From: CAZUMJ01 sp964621605
Lineage (GTDB): Bacteria > Actinomycetota > Acidimicrobiia > Acidimicrobiales > Iamiaceae
NCBI GenBank assembly: GCA_964621605.1
Contig: CAZUMJ010000017.1
Location: 1 to 64,000, forward strand
DNA length: 64,000 nt
Reading direction: 5' to 3'
Shown here piece after piece: positions 7,757 to 16,522 of the stretch. The position numbers and the translations under genes are program-made. The notes below the pieces were generated by a model. That model saw nothing but the letters and a program-made list of their open reading frames with translations. It ran no database searches and was not told the DNA's origin. The number at the start of each line of letters is the position of its first letter. Position 1 is the stretch's first letter.

Positions 7757-9097
7757 ATGCCAGCCGCCGAGCCCCCACCTCCCACATGGCTCGGCGACCT
7801 CGTGGGAGCCGGCATCGAGGCGGTCATCGTGCTCGATGCGTCGTTGCGGCCGCTCTACGCGAACGACGAAGCCCTCGCGCTGATCGGCTACCGCTGGGAG
7901 GAACTCACCGAGCTGACCGCGCTGGACCTGCTGCACCCCGATGACGTGAGCCGTGCGCTCGTCAACGTGGACGGCCTGTCCTCGGGCGCAAGGCCCGAAC
8001 CGGGACTCATGCGGGTGAAGGTCGCCGACGGCTCGTGGCGACCGATGCAGATCCACCCCCGCCAGCTCGACCTGGCACCGCCACCCCACGGTCCGGGGAG
8101 CGTGCTCGCGGTCGTGCTGCGAGACCACCTCCTCGAAGACACGCACTGGCGCTTCCTCGCCGACCTCGCCGCCGGCGAAGACTTCGCCGAAGCACTCGAG
8201 GCCTTCGCCGCAGGGCTGACCGGTGCCGTCGACGGTCCCTTCGGCCTGGCCTACGAGACGGCCGGAGCGCGCTCCGTGACAGGCACCCTGCCCGCTGCGC
8301 TCACCTGGCCAGCGCACCTCGACACCACGCCGCTCGACGCGTCCGACCCTTGGAGCCGCGCCCTCGCGTCGGGTGAACCGCAGTGGGCGCCCGCCGCCGA
8401 CCTCGGCGAAGCCGAACGCCACCTCGCCGCGACGCTCGGGCTCGGCTCCGTCGTGGTGGTGCCCGTGCACGACCCAGCCCACCGGCTGCCCGCGCTGATG
8501 GTGCAGTGCCCCTACAACCCGGCGAACGCGCCCCTGCACGCCGAGGCGCTGGCTCGCCGCCCACGCGAGGCCGTGACGATCGGACTCGAGCGGCGTCACG
8601 CCCTCAACCAACTCCACCACCTCGCCCACCACGATCAACTCACCGGACTTGCGAACCGCTTCAGCTTCTTCACCCACCTCGGCGACCTGCACGCCTCGGG
8701 TTGCCACTACGGCGTCTGCTACATCGACCTCGATCGCTTCAAGGCCGTCAACGACGCCGCGGGGCACGCCGCCGGCGACGCGGTGCTCCGCCAGGTGGCA
8801 CGCACGCTCACCGAGGTGCTCGTCGACGCCGACCTCGTGGCCCGCATAGGTGGCGACGAGTTCGCAGCGGTGTGGCACCCCGCCGAGCACACGCACCTGA
8901 CGCGGCTCGCGGAAGCGGTCGTCGAAGCGTTCGGCAACGGGGTCGACCACGGCGGCGCGCACTACGACGTGGGCGCGAGCGTCGGCGTGTGCGTCGGCAC
9001 CGACCCACCCGATGCCATGGTCGCGGCGGCCGACGAAGCGCTGTACCTCGCCAAGCGCGCCGGGCGAGGTACCTGGCGGCGCAGCACAGACCGCTGA
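7757..9097 (+). CDS. PAS-GGDEF diguanylate cyclase
   Basis: 446 residues. Residues 1-120 form a PAS domain (VIVLDASLRPLYANDEALAL; LLHPDD). A degenerate GAF-like region covers about 130-280. The GGDEF domain begins near 290 with HHDQLTGLANRFSFF and carries YIDLDRFKAVND and the active-site GGDEF at 365-369. The intact signature predicts synthesis of cyclic di-GMP from GTP. The product-inhibition I-site RxxD, expected five residues before GGDEF, reads VDAD here, so feedback inhibition by c-di-GMP may be lost; the paralogue at 53814 keeps it. No membrane segment is seen, so it should be cytosolic. The start at 7757 is set by the -10-like box and the PAS boundary. Confidence 0.87.
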   Translation: MPAAEPPPPTWLGDLVGAGIEAVIVLDASLRPLYANDEALALIGYRWEELTELTALDLLHPDDVSRALVNVDGLSSGARPEPGLMRVKVADGSWRPMQIHPRQLDLAPPPHGPGSVLAVVLRDHLLEDTHWRFLADLAAGEDFAEALEAFAAGLTGAVDGPFGLAYETAGARSVTGTLPAALTWPAHLDTTPLDASDPWSRALASGEPQWAPAADLGEAERHLAATLGLGSVVVVPVHDPAHRLPALMVQCPYNPANAPLHAEALARRPREAVTIGLERRHALNQLHHLAHHDQLTGLANRFSFFTHLGDLHASGCHYGVCYIDLDRFKAVNDAAGHAAGDAVLRQVARTLTEVLVDADLVARIGGDEFAAVWHPAEHTHLTRLAEAVVEAFGNGVDHGGAHYDVGASVGVCVGTDPPDAMVAAADEALYLAKRAGRGTWRRSTDR

Positions 9098-9200
9098 CCC
9101 TCCGCGGGTCGCACACCCTGGGCCCGTCCGCGGACCGTCTCCACGATCCCCACGCGTCGCCCGACGCCACCTGCTCGAGGAATGCGACGAGACTCGTGGC

Positions 9201-10058
9201 ATGACGAATGAGGAACAGTCTCAGATCTGGAACAACAACGTCGGCGAGGCGTGGGTCACGCACGCATCGCTCTACGACGAGATGCTCGGACCGACCGGAC
9301 AGGTTGCGATGGACCGCCTGGCGGTACAGCCCGGCGACCGCGTGCTCGACCTCGGGTGCGGGACAGGCGCCACCACGATCGAGCTTGCCCGTCGATCACA
9401 CCCCGGTGAAGCCGTCGGCGTCGACCTCTCGGCAACCATGCTGGGTGCGGCCCGCGCTCGTGCAGAAGCGGCCGGGGAACTGTCTGCGACGTTTCGCGTG
9501 GCCGACGTGCAGACCGCCGATCTCGGACACCGGACCTTCGACAAGGCCTACTCGCGCATGGGCGTCATGTTCTTCGCTGACCCGGTGGCTGCGTTCTCCA
9601 ACGTTGCCGCTGCACTCCGTCCCGCAGGTGGCCTGACCTTTGCGTGCTTCCAAGCTGCCGCCGCGAACCCCTCGATCCTCCTGCCTGTCATCGCCGCTGC
9701 ACCATCGCTTCGCCTCTCACCACCCGACCCGACCGCACCGGGGCCGTTCTCGTTGGCAGACCCGGCCGACACCGCGCGCCTGCTGGAGGCGGCCGGCTTC
9801 GGGGACGTAGAGGTCGAACCCGGCCCTGACCACATGCTGTTCTCCGGGGGCGACGACCTGGTGAGCCTCGCCCGCAGCCTGCTCATGCAGAACCCCTACA
9901 GCAACCCGGCATTCACCGCCGCCGATCAGGCCACCCAGCGCGCCGCCATCGACGCCGTCGCGACAGCACTCGCCCCGCACCGCGAGGGGAACAAGCTCCG
10001 TGTCGGCGCTGCGACCTGGATCGTGTCGGCCACAACACCCGCAGAGACGCCGATGTGA
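9201..10058 (+). CDS. Class I SAM-dependent methyltransferase
   Basis: 285 residues. SAM-binding motif I is VLDLGCGTGATTIELARRS near residue 50, followed by the acidic motif GVDLSATMLGAARARAEAAG and a motif III-like FADPVAAFSNVAAALRPAGGL. The N-terminus (IWNNNVGEAWVTHASLYDEM) resembles the UbiE/MycE-like group often annotated as small-molecule methyltransferases. The substrate cannot be read from sequence. It lies about 100 bp after the GGDEF gene and is probably transcribed alone or with the following gene. Confidence 0.85.
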   Translation: MTNEEQSQIWNNNVGEAWVTHASLYDEMLGPTGQVAMDRLAVQPGDRVLDLGCGTGATTIELARRSHPGEAVGVDLSATMLGAARARAEAAGELSATFRVADVQTADLGHRTFDKAYSRMGVMFFADPVAAFSNVAAALRPAGGLTFACFQAAAANPSILLPVIAAAPSLRLSPPDPTAPGPFSLADPADTARLLEAAGFGDVEVEPGPDHMLFSGGDDLVSLARSLLMQNPYSNPAFTAADQATQRAAIDAVATALAPHREGNKLRVGAATWIVSATTPAETPM

Positions 10059-10121
10059 GGTGGCCCGCACCGCCACCGCCCCCGACACCACTTCATCGCC
10101 CCCAGCAACGAGACTGTCCAG

Positions 10122-11759
10122 ATGGCGAACGAAGGCTGGACCGGCGGATCCTGGGTCTGCGAGCGGTGCACCTCGACCAACGTCGGCGCCTGGCCGTGCA
10201 TGCTCTGCGGCGGTGACCCGCCGAGGCGCGTGAGCACGACCCCGACCGCAGCCCCTCAGCCCCCATCGCCAGCTGGACCGCCAACGACCTCCGCACCACC
10301 CACCGCTGCTGGCGCACCACCGCCGCCTGGGGCACCGCCCCCGGTAGGCGCACCTCCGCCGAGTGGGACACAACCCCCGGTAGGTGCACCACCGCCGTAC
10401 GGGGCACTACCCGGCTACGGATCCCAGCCGCCGTACGCTGCACCTCCCGGATATGGTCCGCCGCCCGGCTACGGAGCCCAGCCGCCGTACGCTGCACCTC
10501 CTGGATACGGTCCGCCGCCCGGATACGGAGGCGGAACGCCGTACGGCCCGCCGCCCGGCAAGCCGCCCGTGAATCCGGCACGCCTCGTGGTGGCCCTCGT
10601 CGGCCTGGCCTTCGCGCTCCTCGGCCTGCTCGTTGCGGCGGTGACGCTGCTCGGCAAGACCCAACCGTCGTCGCAGTTCACGGCTGCACAGCAGCAGTCG
10701 TCCTTCTCGAGCGACGCGACGAGCGACAGCGCGGCGACCTTCGACACGGAACCCGACACCACCGAAGCCGACACCACCGCTCCTGCGAGCACCTCGCCCA
10801 CCACCGCCTCCGACACGAACACCCTCGCGGCCCTGCTGCGCACGCCGGCACCCAGCGACGGGACCGTGATCGACGAGGAGACCGCCGGCAAGATCTTGGG
10901 GCAGGTGTGGGACGCGCGTCTCGATGCGCTCTCCACGCAAGACAACGCGGCGCTCGCAACGTTCGAAACCGGTGTCCAGCTCGAGGCCGACCAGAACACC
11001 TGCTTCTGCGACCCGCCTCCCGGCACCCGCATTCAGAGCTGGGCCGTGTCGGCCACGCGCGACGCGAGCTACCCGCAGCACTTTCTCGCGCAGGCCACCA
11101 GCACGACCGCGGGAATGCCGGGCGTCAACCTGATGATGTTCGTTCGCGCCGCGGCCGGCGAGCCGTGGATGCTCGAAGAGATGGTCGGCTACACCCCGAA
11201 CACCCCGGGCGACCTCGTGCTCAAGCCGTCACCCAGCCCGCAACTTCTCAACGCCGACCCGGCGTCGCTGCCCGAGAGCACCGCCGACGCGGAGAACGCG
11301 AAGAGCACGATGAACGCCTACTGGACCTACTGGGCCACCAACGGAACGGAACAACCCGGCACCTACCTCGGGGGCGGCGGCGCACTGACCGACCTCGGCG
11401 CGGGCACCGCGAGGAAGCAAGCCAGCGTGCGCTCCTCGGGCATCCAGCTCACGTACGACTACACCGACGCCTCTCCCGCGGTCCTGGCACGCCTCCCTGG
11501 CACGACGCGCCCGTTGTCCGCGGTGGTGTGCGGTGGCACCAGCTACGTCTCCACCTACGCCCCACTCCAACCGAACGGCGTGGTCACGTTCCCCGAGGGC
11601 GTCGAGGCACTCCTCCCACCTGACCTCGTGACTCCAGGCACCTACAAGAAGGTGGTGGTCGACGGCTACCGGTCGTGGTGCCTGAACATCTCGGCCGACC
11701 GCCACGTGTGGGCCTACATCGGCTTCACGGGCCGTCGACTCGTACAGGCGACACGCTGA
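10122..11759 (+). CDS. RanBP2-like zinc-finger, proline-rich membrane protein
   Basis: 545 residues. The N-terminus has W11-x-C13-x2-C16-x3-N20-x5-C26-x2-C29 (WVCERCTSTNVGAWPCMLCG), which closely follows the RanBP2-type zinc-finger pattern. Residues ~40-145 are a Pro/Gly/Tyr-rich cytoplasmic linker with repeats such as PPYAAPPGYGPPPGYGAQ. One transmembrane helix follows (LVVALVGLAFALLGLLVAAV), then a Ser/Thr/Asp-rich stalk and a ~320-residue extracellular domain that I do not recognise, with two cysteines at CFC and later CLN. The layout (cytosolic zinc finger, linker, one helix, outer domain) suggests a sensor or cell-envelope protein. It ends near a GC-rich hairpin. Confidence 0.7.
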   Translation: MANEGWTGGSWVCERCTSTNVGAWPCMLCGGDPPRRVSTTPTAAPQPPSPAGPPTTSAPPTAAGAPPPPGAPPPVGAPPPSGTQPPVGAPPPYGALPGYGSQPPYAAPPGYGPPPGYGAQPPYAAPPGYGPPPGYGGGTPYGPPPGKPPVNPARLVVALVGLAFALLGLLVAAVTLLGKTQPSSQFTAAQQQSSFSSDATSDSAATFDTEPDTTEADTTAPASTSPTTASDTNTLAALLRTPAPSDGTVIDEETAGKILGQVWDARLDALSTQDNAALATFETGVQLEADQNTCFCDPPPGTRIQSWAVSATRDASYPQHFLAQATSTTAGMPGVNLMMFVRAAAGEPWMLEEMVGYTPNTPGDLVLKPSPSPQLLNADPASLPESTADAENAKSTMNAYWTYWATNGTEQPGTYLGGGGALTDLGAGTARKQASVRSSGIQLTYDYTDASPAVLARLPGTTRPLSAVVCGGTSYVSTYAPLQPNGVVTFPEGVEALLPPDLVTPGTYKKVVVDGYRSWCLNISADRHVWAYIGFTGRRLVQATR

Positions 11760-11804
11760 TCGCAGCCATCGTGCGGGGTGTGCGCGCCCGCGCCGCGCAA
11801 CCCT

Positions 11805-11829
11805 GCGCCGTCCGTCGAACGGGCGGCGC
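11805..11829. terminator. GC hairpin between convergent genes
   Basis: gcgccgtccgt and acgggcggcgc pair as an 11-bp stem with one G-U pair and a CGA loop. It lies 46 bp after the stop at 11759 and 3 bp after the minus-strand stop at 11833. There is no T-run, as is usual for high-GC actinobacteria. It probably serves both genes. Confidence 0.55.
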
Positions 11830-11832
11830 GCG

Positions 11833-12720
11833 CTAACCGGTGTAGGTCGGCTGCGACGCGACGGGCGTGGCTGCCTGCGCGTCGCGCACCCCGCCCGGCA
11901 TCGACCTGGTGGGCATGCCAGGCATGGGGCCACCCATCGTGGTGGACGGGCCATCGGGGTCAGACGGCATCGGCATGTGCATGTCGAGCTCGCACATCAG
12001 GCCGGCCACGTCGACCATGGCGAAGCGGTGCCCACACCCGTTGTCGACCACCCACACGTGCGTCATGGGTGGGCCGGTCATGGGGTGCCCGCTCGAACAG
12101 CTCCCGTTCGCCGAGGCCAAGCCGGCGAAGGTCATGTCGTCGTTCACGCAGACGTCTGGGTGGACGTGCCACCCGGGAACCCACGCGAAGTTGGCCGGGA
12201 TGTTCTCCATGGTCGTGCCGGTCGGAAGGAAGTACATGGCGGCCCGCGCCTCGAGGTGGAAGGTGGAGGTGTCCGGGTCGAACACATCTTGGAAGAGGAC
12301 CGACTCGGGGTGCATCGGGTCGAGGATGTGGCTGTCGTCGATCCATGCCGGGTTGATGTAGTGCACGTAGCCACCGGGGGCCGAGGCCCCGAAGTTCTCG
12401 AACCCGATCGACGTCAAGTAGGTCGGGTCGGAGAACATCGGCAGGTCGGCCTCGGTCTCGGCGATGAGGTTCAGCAGGTACGTCCGCTGCGCCGGCGTCC
12501 AGTCGCCCGGGGGGAGCCCGTCGGTGCCGCCACCCATCGTGGTCGTCGGCATGGACATGGTCGTCATGGGCATCGACATCGTCGGCACGGGCATCGGCGC
12601 CGCGACCGCCGCGATCGGGCCGCCCGACGCAGTCGAGAACGCCACGAGCGCAACGGCCACCGCCGCCGCAAGCGCCACCGACCACCGCCGCGCAGCGTGT
12701 TGCTCACGTGCAAATCGCAT
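11833..12720 (-). CDS. Secreted Met/Pro/Thr-rich protein with C-terminal PTYTG
   Basis: 295 residues from ATG 12720. A signal peptide (RRWSVALAAAVAVALVAF) is followed by a Met-Pro-Thr repeat (TMSMPMTTMSMPTTTM). The central domain, residues ~90-250, has many His, Met and acidic residues (GYVHYINPAWIDDSHILD; GWHVHPDVCVNDDMTF; NGCGHRFAMVD) and three or four cysteines; I do not recognise its family. The C-terminal 40 residues are again Met/Pro/Thr-rich and end in QPTYTG. Methionine clusters of this kind are known from copper-binding proteins, so metal binding is possible. The C-terminal P-x-Y-T-G recurs on two other secreted proteins in this window. Confidence 0.7.
   Translation of the reverse strand: MRFAREQHAARRWSVALAAAVAVALVAFSTASGGPIAAVAAPMPVPTMSMPMTTMSMPTTTMGGGTDGLPPGDWTPAQRTYLLNLIAETEADLPMFSDPTYLTSIGFENFGASAPGGYVHYINPAWIDDSHILDPMHPESVLFQDVFDPDTSTFHLEARAAMYFLPTGTTMENIPANFAWVPGWHVHPDVCVNDDMTFAGLASANGSCSSGHPMTGPPMTHVWVVDNGCGHRFAMVDVAGLMCELDMHMPMPSDPDGPSTTMGGPMPGMPTRSMPGGVRDAQAATPVASQPTYTG
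11836..11850 (-). other. C-terminal PTYTG tag
   Basis: Last five codons of the Met-rich secreted protein, read P-T-Y-T-G then TAG. Same form as 41812-41826 and 47004-47018. Confidence 0.6.
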
Positions 12721-12883
12721 GCTCTGCTCCGATCCCTCGCGTCGCGGCACCGTAGCCCCACCAGAGCTCGGTCGCTCGGGGCAGGTGCCCGGCGCCGTCC
12801 TTGACCAACCGACCTGCGGGGCCCACAGCACACCTCGCGTCTACCTCGCAGTCCGCCGGGCTGCACAGGCGCCCGCACGCCCG

Positions 12884-12889
12884 TAGAGT
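12884..12889 (+). promoter_or_regulatory. -10-like TAGAGT, leaderless start
   Basis: TAGAGT ends 6 nt before ATG 12896 of the amidase gene, with no Shine-Dalgarno sequence. Confidence 0.4.
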
Positions 12890-12895
12890 CCGGCG

Positions 12896-14398
12896 ATGCC
12901 ACCGGCGCACCTCGACCCTGACGCCACACCTGACACTGCCGACCGCGGCGCCGACACCGCCGGTCCTGATCTCCTCCCGGCGTGTCACACCTACGACTCC
13001 GAGCTCGCACGACTCGACGCCGTCGCGACCATCGCCGCGCTCGACGCGGGTGACCTCTCGGCCTCAGAGGTCGTCACCGCCGCCATCGAGCGTGCCCGTG
13101 CGGTCGACCCGCAGCTCGGCGCCGTGATGTTCGAGCGCTACGACGCCGCCACGGCCGAGGCGCGCACACCACGAGCCACCCGGCGTCGCGGCAGCTTCCA
13201 AGGGCTCCCGACGTTCATCAAGGACATGGTCCCCGTCGCGGGGCTCCCGAGCACGTGGGGCAGCGCGGCGCTCGCCGAAGCGCCACCCAAGCGCCGCAGC
13301 ACCGGGCTGGCACGTGACATCGAGGCGATGGGCATGACGATCCTCGGGACGTCGACCATGCCCGAATGGGGGTTCGTGCCCTCCACCGAGTTCACCTTCC
13401 GCGACCCGACGCGCAACCCGTGGAACCTCGACCGATCCGTCGGGGGGTCCTCCGGCGGGGCGGCCGCGCTCGTCGCCGCCGGCGTCATGCCGGTCGGGCA
13501 CGCCGTCGACGGCGGCGGCTCCACCCGCATCCCCGCGGCATGCGCGGGTCTCGTCGGCCTCAAGCCGTCACTCGGACGTCTCCGCCGCCACCAGGACGAG
13601 GCCAACCTCCCGGTGTCGATCTCGGTCGACGGAGTCGTGACGCGCACCGTGCGCGACACGGCCCGTTGGTACGCCGAGATGGAGCGGGTGTTCCCGCCCC
13701 GCAAGATGGCGCCGATGGGCGAGGTGACCGGCCCGCCGACGCGGCGGCTCCGCATCGGGATGCTCGGTGCGATCCCCGGCATCGCCGAGCTCGACGACCC
13801 GACGCAGGCCACGCTCGACTCCACCGCCGCGCTCCTCGAAGAGCTCGGCCACCGCGTCGAGCCGACCACCCCACCCGTCGACCCGCAGCAGTTCAGCGAC
13901 GACTTCGTCTTCTACTACCGGTTCCTCGTGTTCGCAGCGACCACCACCGCACGCTTCGGCCACGGCAGCCACTACCGCAAGGACCTCCTCACCCCGTTCT
14001 CTCAGGGCATGGCCCGATCCTTCCGCGCCCACCCCACCCACATCGTCGGCGTGGCGCGCCGCCTCCGCCGCACCCGTGCGCTCGCCGCCGCCCTGCACGA
14101 GCGCTACGACGTGCTGCTCAGCCCCGCGGTGTCGACGGTGCCACCGCCGCTCGGGCACCTCGGCGCCGACGTGGCGTTCGAGCCGCTCCTCGAACGCATC
14201 CGGGGATGGATGCCCTACACCCCCCTCGCGAACGCCGGCGGTACCCCGTCGATCACCCTCCCGATGGGGTTCGACGAGACGACCAACCTGCCGGTCGGGA
14301 CGCTGCTGTCGGGCGACTTCGGCAACGACGCGCTCCTCGTGCAACTCGCCCTCGAGCTCGAACACGCCCGACCGGGCGACCTCGCCCGCCTCGCCTGA
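12896..14398 (+). CDS. Amidase signature-family hydrolase
   Basis: 500 residues with the complete Ser-cisSer-Lys triad of the amidase signature family: Lys in LPTFIKDMVPVAG (near 108), the loop VGGSSGGAAALVAAG (near 184) with the cis-serine, and GGGSTRIPAACAGLVGLKPS (near 206) with the nucleophile; the usual DGGGSIR reads DGGGSTR. It hydrolyses carboxylic amides or similar bonds; the substrate cannot be fixed from sequence, and a GatA role is unlikely because no gatB/gatC lies nearby. Neighbouring ridA (61 bp downstream, same strand) handles reactive imines/enamines, so the two may act in the same nitrogen-compound degradation. No signal peptide. Confidence 0.88.
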   Translation: MPPAHLDPDATPDTADRGADTAGPDLLPACHTYDSELARLDAVATIAALDAGDLSASEVVTAAIERARAVDPQLGAVMFERYDAATAEARTPRATRRRGSFQGLPTFIKDMVPVAGLPSTWGSAALAEAPPKRRSTGLARDIEAMGMTILGTSTMPEWGFVPSTEFTFRDPTRNPWNLDRSVGGSSGGAAALVAAGVMPVGHAVDGGGSTRIPAACAGLVGLKPSLGRLRRHQDEANLPVSISVDGVVTRTVRDTARWYAEMERVFPPRKMAPMGEVTGPPTRRLRIGMLGAIPGIAELDDPTQATLDSTAALLEELGHRVEPTTPPVDPQQFSDDFVFYYRFLVFAATTTARFGHGSHYRKDLLTPFSQGMARSFRAHPTHIVGVARRLRRTRALAAALHERYDVLLSPAVSTVPPPLGHLGADVAFEPLLERIRGWMPYTPLANAGGTPSITLPMGFDETTNLPVGTLLSGDFGNDALLVQLALELEHARPGDLARLA

Positions 14399-14458
14399 GC
14401 CGACCCGACGCACGGCGGCCGCTTTGCCGTGGCCGACGCCGGCGAGCAGGCTGCACGC

Positions 14459-14845
14459 ATGGAACGCAGCCTCATCTCGTCCGGCTCCGACTGGGAAGCC
14501 ATCATCGGCTACTCCCGTGCGGTGCGCGTCGGTCAGCACGTGTCGGTGTCGGGCACGACCGCGTCGACGCCCGACGGCGGTCCGGTCGGCGGCGACGACG
14601 TCGGCGCCCAGGCCCGCGAAGCCCTCGCGCGCATCGTGGCCGCGCTGGCGGAGGCCGGTGCCACCCCGGCCGACGTGGTGCGCACCCGCATGTTCGTGAC
14701 CGACATGGCGCGGTGGGAAGCCGTCGGGCGCGCCCACGGCGAGGTGTTCGGCGAGCACCGCCCCGCGAGCACCATCGTCGAGGTCGCCGCGCTCATCAGC
14801 CCCGACCTCCTCGTCGAGATCGAGGCTGACGCGATCATCCCCTGA
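14459..14845 (+). CDS. ridA: RidA-family enamine/imine deaminase
   Basis: 128 residues from ATG 14459 (a GTG at 14429 would add ten residues). Typical RidA/YjgF layout: WEAIIGYSRAVRVGQHVSVS at the start, AREALARIVAALAEAG, then VVRTRMFVTDM with the conserved arginine, and the end SPDLLVEIEADAI. RidA proteins hydrolyse reactive 2-aminoacrylate-type intermediates to 2-keto acids and ammonia. The subgroup here has WEAVGRAHGEVFGEHRPAST, often seen next to catabolic enzymes. It follows the amidase gene in the same direction. Confidence 0.85.
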   Translation: MERSLISSGSDWEAIIGYSRAVRVGQHVSVSGTTASTPDGGPVGGDDVGAQAREALARIVAALAEAGATPADVVRTRMFVTDMARWEAVGRAHGEVFGEHRPASTIVEVAALISPDLLVEIEADAIIP

Positions 14846-14866
14846 CCCGAGCCGCGGCCGCGGCCA

Positions 14867-14904
14867 CGTCAGCGTCAGCGTCAGCGTCAGCGTCAGCGTC
14901 AGCG
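14867..14904 (+). repeat. Hexanucleotide microsatellite (cgtcag)n
   Basis: A little over six copies of cgtcag. On the minus strand this reads TGACGC repeated, and the first TGA is the stop codon of the VWA gene, so the repeat adds several backup in-frame stops directly after the coding end. It fills most of the gap between convergent ridA and VWA genes. Confidence 0.9.
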
Positions 14905-15648
14905 GGATTCGGCCGGCTTGTCGCCCTCGAAGAAGGTGCTCGGGCTCGGCGCCACCCCGTTGCGCTGGTTCTCGCGCCGGTGCAGCAGCGCCCGCGTGGT
15001 CGATTCGAACATCACCTGCGCGCCATCGGCGTCGGCATGCCACGCCTGCACCACGTCGTCGGCGTAGCCGAGTCGCGCCGCATCTCCGTACGCGTCGAGC
15101 CCGGCGGACAGGAAGACGAACGTCCATCCCTTCGCCTGGTGCTGCGTGATGAGCGCGCGGATGTCGGCGAAGGTGCGACGCCGTGACGCGTTCTCCTCGC
15201 CGTCGGTGATCGTGACGACGACGACGGCGTCGCGCTGCCCGACTGCCGCACGTGCCTTGGCGTGCTTGCGCGCCAGCTTCACGACGAGATGCGTGGCGTC
15301 GAGCAGGGGGGTACCGCCACGAGGGACGAACGTCTCGTTCGTCAGCGGCGGCACGAGCGAGATCGGCGCGTCGGCGTAGACGACGTCGTGCACGTTGCCC
15401 GTGTCGAACTGCACGAGCGTGAGGCGCGCATCGTCTCCGTCGGCCTGTTGGGCGGCGACGAAGGCGTTGAACCCGCCGATCACGTCGTTTCGGATCGACG
15501 CCATCGAACCGGACCGGTCGAGCAAGACGTAGATGTGCGTGGTCACGTCGGTGGGGTGCGGCTGGGCGCCGCGGGACTCCTTCTTCGGAGCCTGCGCGCC
15601 TTCCTGTACGGCGGTGGCGGCGGGATCGGGGTTGGTGTGTGCTGTCAT
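14899..15648 (-). CDS. VWA-domain protein
   Basis: 249 residues from ATG 15648. The von Willebrand factor A domain has a complete MIDAS: DRSGSM near residue 45 (DxSxS), Thr in PRGGTPLLDA and Asp in TITDGEENAS. The N-terminal 40 residues are low-complexity and the last 40 are polar. No signal peptide or membrane helix is seen, so it acts in the cytosol. This short VWA form is similar to TerY-like/phage-associated proteins that bind a partner through Mg2+. No obvious partner gene is adjacent; the nearest neighbour on the other side is the sigma-like gene in divergent orientation. Confidence 0.82.
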   Translation of the reverse strand: MTAHTNPDPAATAVQEGAQAPKKESRGAQPHPTDVTTHIYVLLDRSGSMASIRNDVIGGFNAFVAAQQADGDDARLTLVQFDTGNVHDVVYADAPISLVPPLTNETFVPRGGTPLLDATHLVVKLARKHAKARAAVGQRDAVVVVTITDGEENASRRRTFADIRALITQHQAKGWTFVFLSAGLDAYGDAARLGYADDVVQAWHADADGAQVMFESTTRALLHRRENQRNGVAPSPSTFFEGDKPAESR

Positions 15649-15768
15649 ACCCGGTACCACCCCCGACGGCAGACGATGTGACGCCCCGCGCGACATTTTT
15701 CTCGACCCGGCCGCCGACCCCACCCCCGCCACCCGCGAGCACTCGGAACGGTGACGAGCCGTTGTCGC

Positions 15769-15774
15769 TACCGT
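15769..15774 (+). promoter_or_regulatory. -10-like TACCGT, leaderless start
   Basis: TACCGT ends 7 nt before ATG 15782 of the sigma-like gene. Confidence 0.35.
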
Positions 15775-15781
15775 CACGGTG

Positions 15782-16522
15782 ATGACTCCGCACCGGCCAC
15801 CCGCGCGCGAACCCGACGCGGTGTCCGAACGCGTCGCGCCGCAGTCCGCGTCAACCCAACTCGCCGAGGTATACGCGTTCGTGCAGTCGCCCGAGACGAG
15901 GGCGTTCGCCGCCCGCCAGCTCACCCGGCTCGGCCTTGCCGGCACGGCCTACGACGTCGACGACCTGCTCATGACCGTCGTCGAGAGGCTGGCGCGCCGT
16001 CTGGCGAATGGCAAGCCGATCGGCGACGGAGCGCCCTCGGCCATCGCGCGCTACACCTCGAAGGTCATCAGAAACACCGCCTTCAACCTGCTCGAAGCCA
16101 GGAAGCGCCACCCGCGCACGGTCGCCCTCGACGAGGTCGCGACATCCGACGGTGACCGGTCGGTCGATCCGGCGCTGGTCACCGCAGACGATCCGGCCGC
16201 ACTCGACGGTGTGCGCTGGGACGACGTGCGCGCGCGCGTCGTGCGTGTCACGCCAGCAACCCGACCCTGGGTCGCGGCGGCAGCGCTCGCACACCTCGCG
16301 GTCGACGAGGCCCCCGACCGGGCACTGCCGACGCGCATCGTCCTCCCGGCACATCCGTCCCCGACCCAGGCGGCGGACTGGGCCTCGCTGCAGTACGCGG
16401 GGCTGGCGCACTGCTTCGCCGACGACGACACGCCGGCCGTGAGAAAGCGTCGGTCGATCGCGCTCGGACACGTCCACACGGCACTTGTCGATGCGTTGCA
16501 CGACCCCGAGGACGACGCATGA
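15782..16522 (+). CDS. Sigma-70-region-2-like protein
   Basis: 246 residues. Residues ~25-110 resemble region 2 of an ECF-type sigma factor: FAARQLTRLGLAGTAYDVDD, LLMTVVERLARRL, and AIARYTSKVIRNTAFNLLEA followed by RKRHPRT. A linker with acidic residues (VDPALVTADDPAAL) leads into a C-terminal helical part that is not a clear region 4 (no convincing helix-turn-helix). It may therefore be a sigma-like regulator with a replaced C-terminus. It overlaps the next gene by 4 bp (ATGA), so it is translated together with an unknown 524-residue protein. Confidence 0.5.
   Translation: MTPHRPPAREPDAVSERVAPQSASTQLAEVYAFVQSPETRAFAARQLTRLGLAGTAYDVDDLLMTVVERLARRLANGKPIGDGAPSAIARYTSKVIRNTAFNLLEARKRHPRTVALDEVATSDGDRSVDPALVTADDPAALDGVRWDDVRARVVRVTPATRPWVAAAALAHLAVDEAPDRALPTRIVLPAHPSPTQAADWASLQYAGLAHCFADDDTPAVRKRRSIALGHVHTALVDALHDPEDDA

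Noticed and set aside
13568..15793. 741-codon open frame on the minus strand
   Set aside because: It crosses the amidase and RidA genes in antisense and has the Arg/Gly/Val-rich composition typical of shadow frames in high-GC3 DNA; no family motif.
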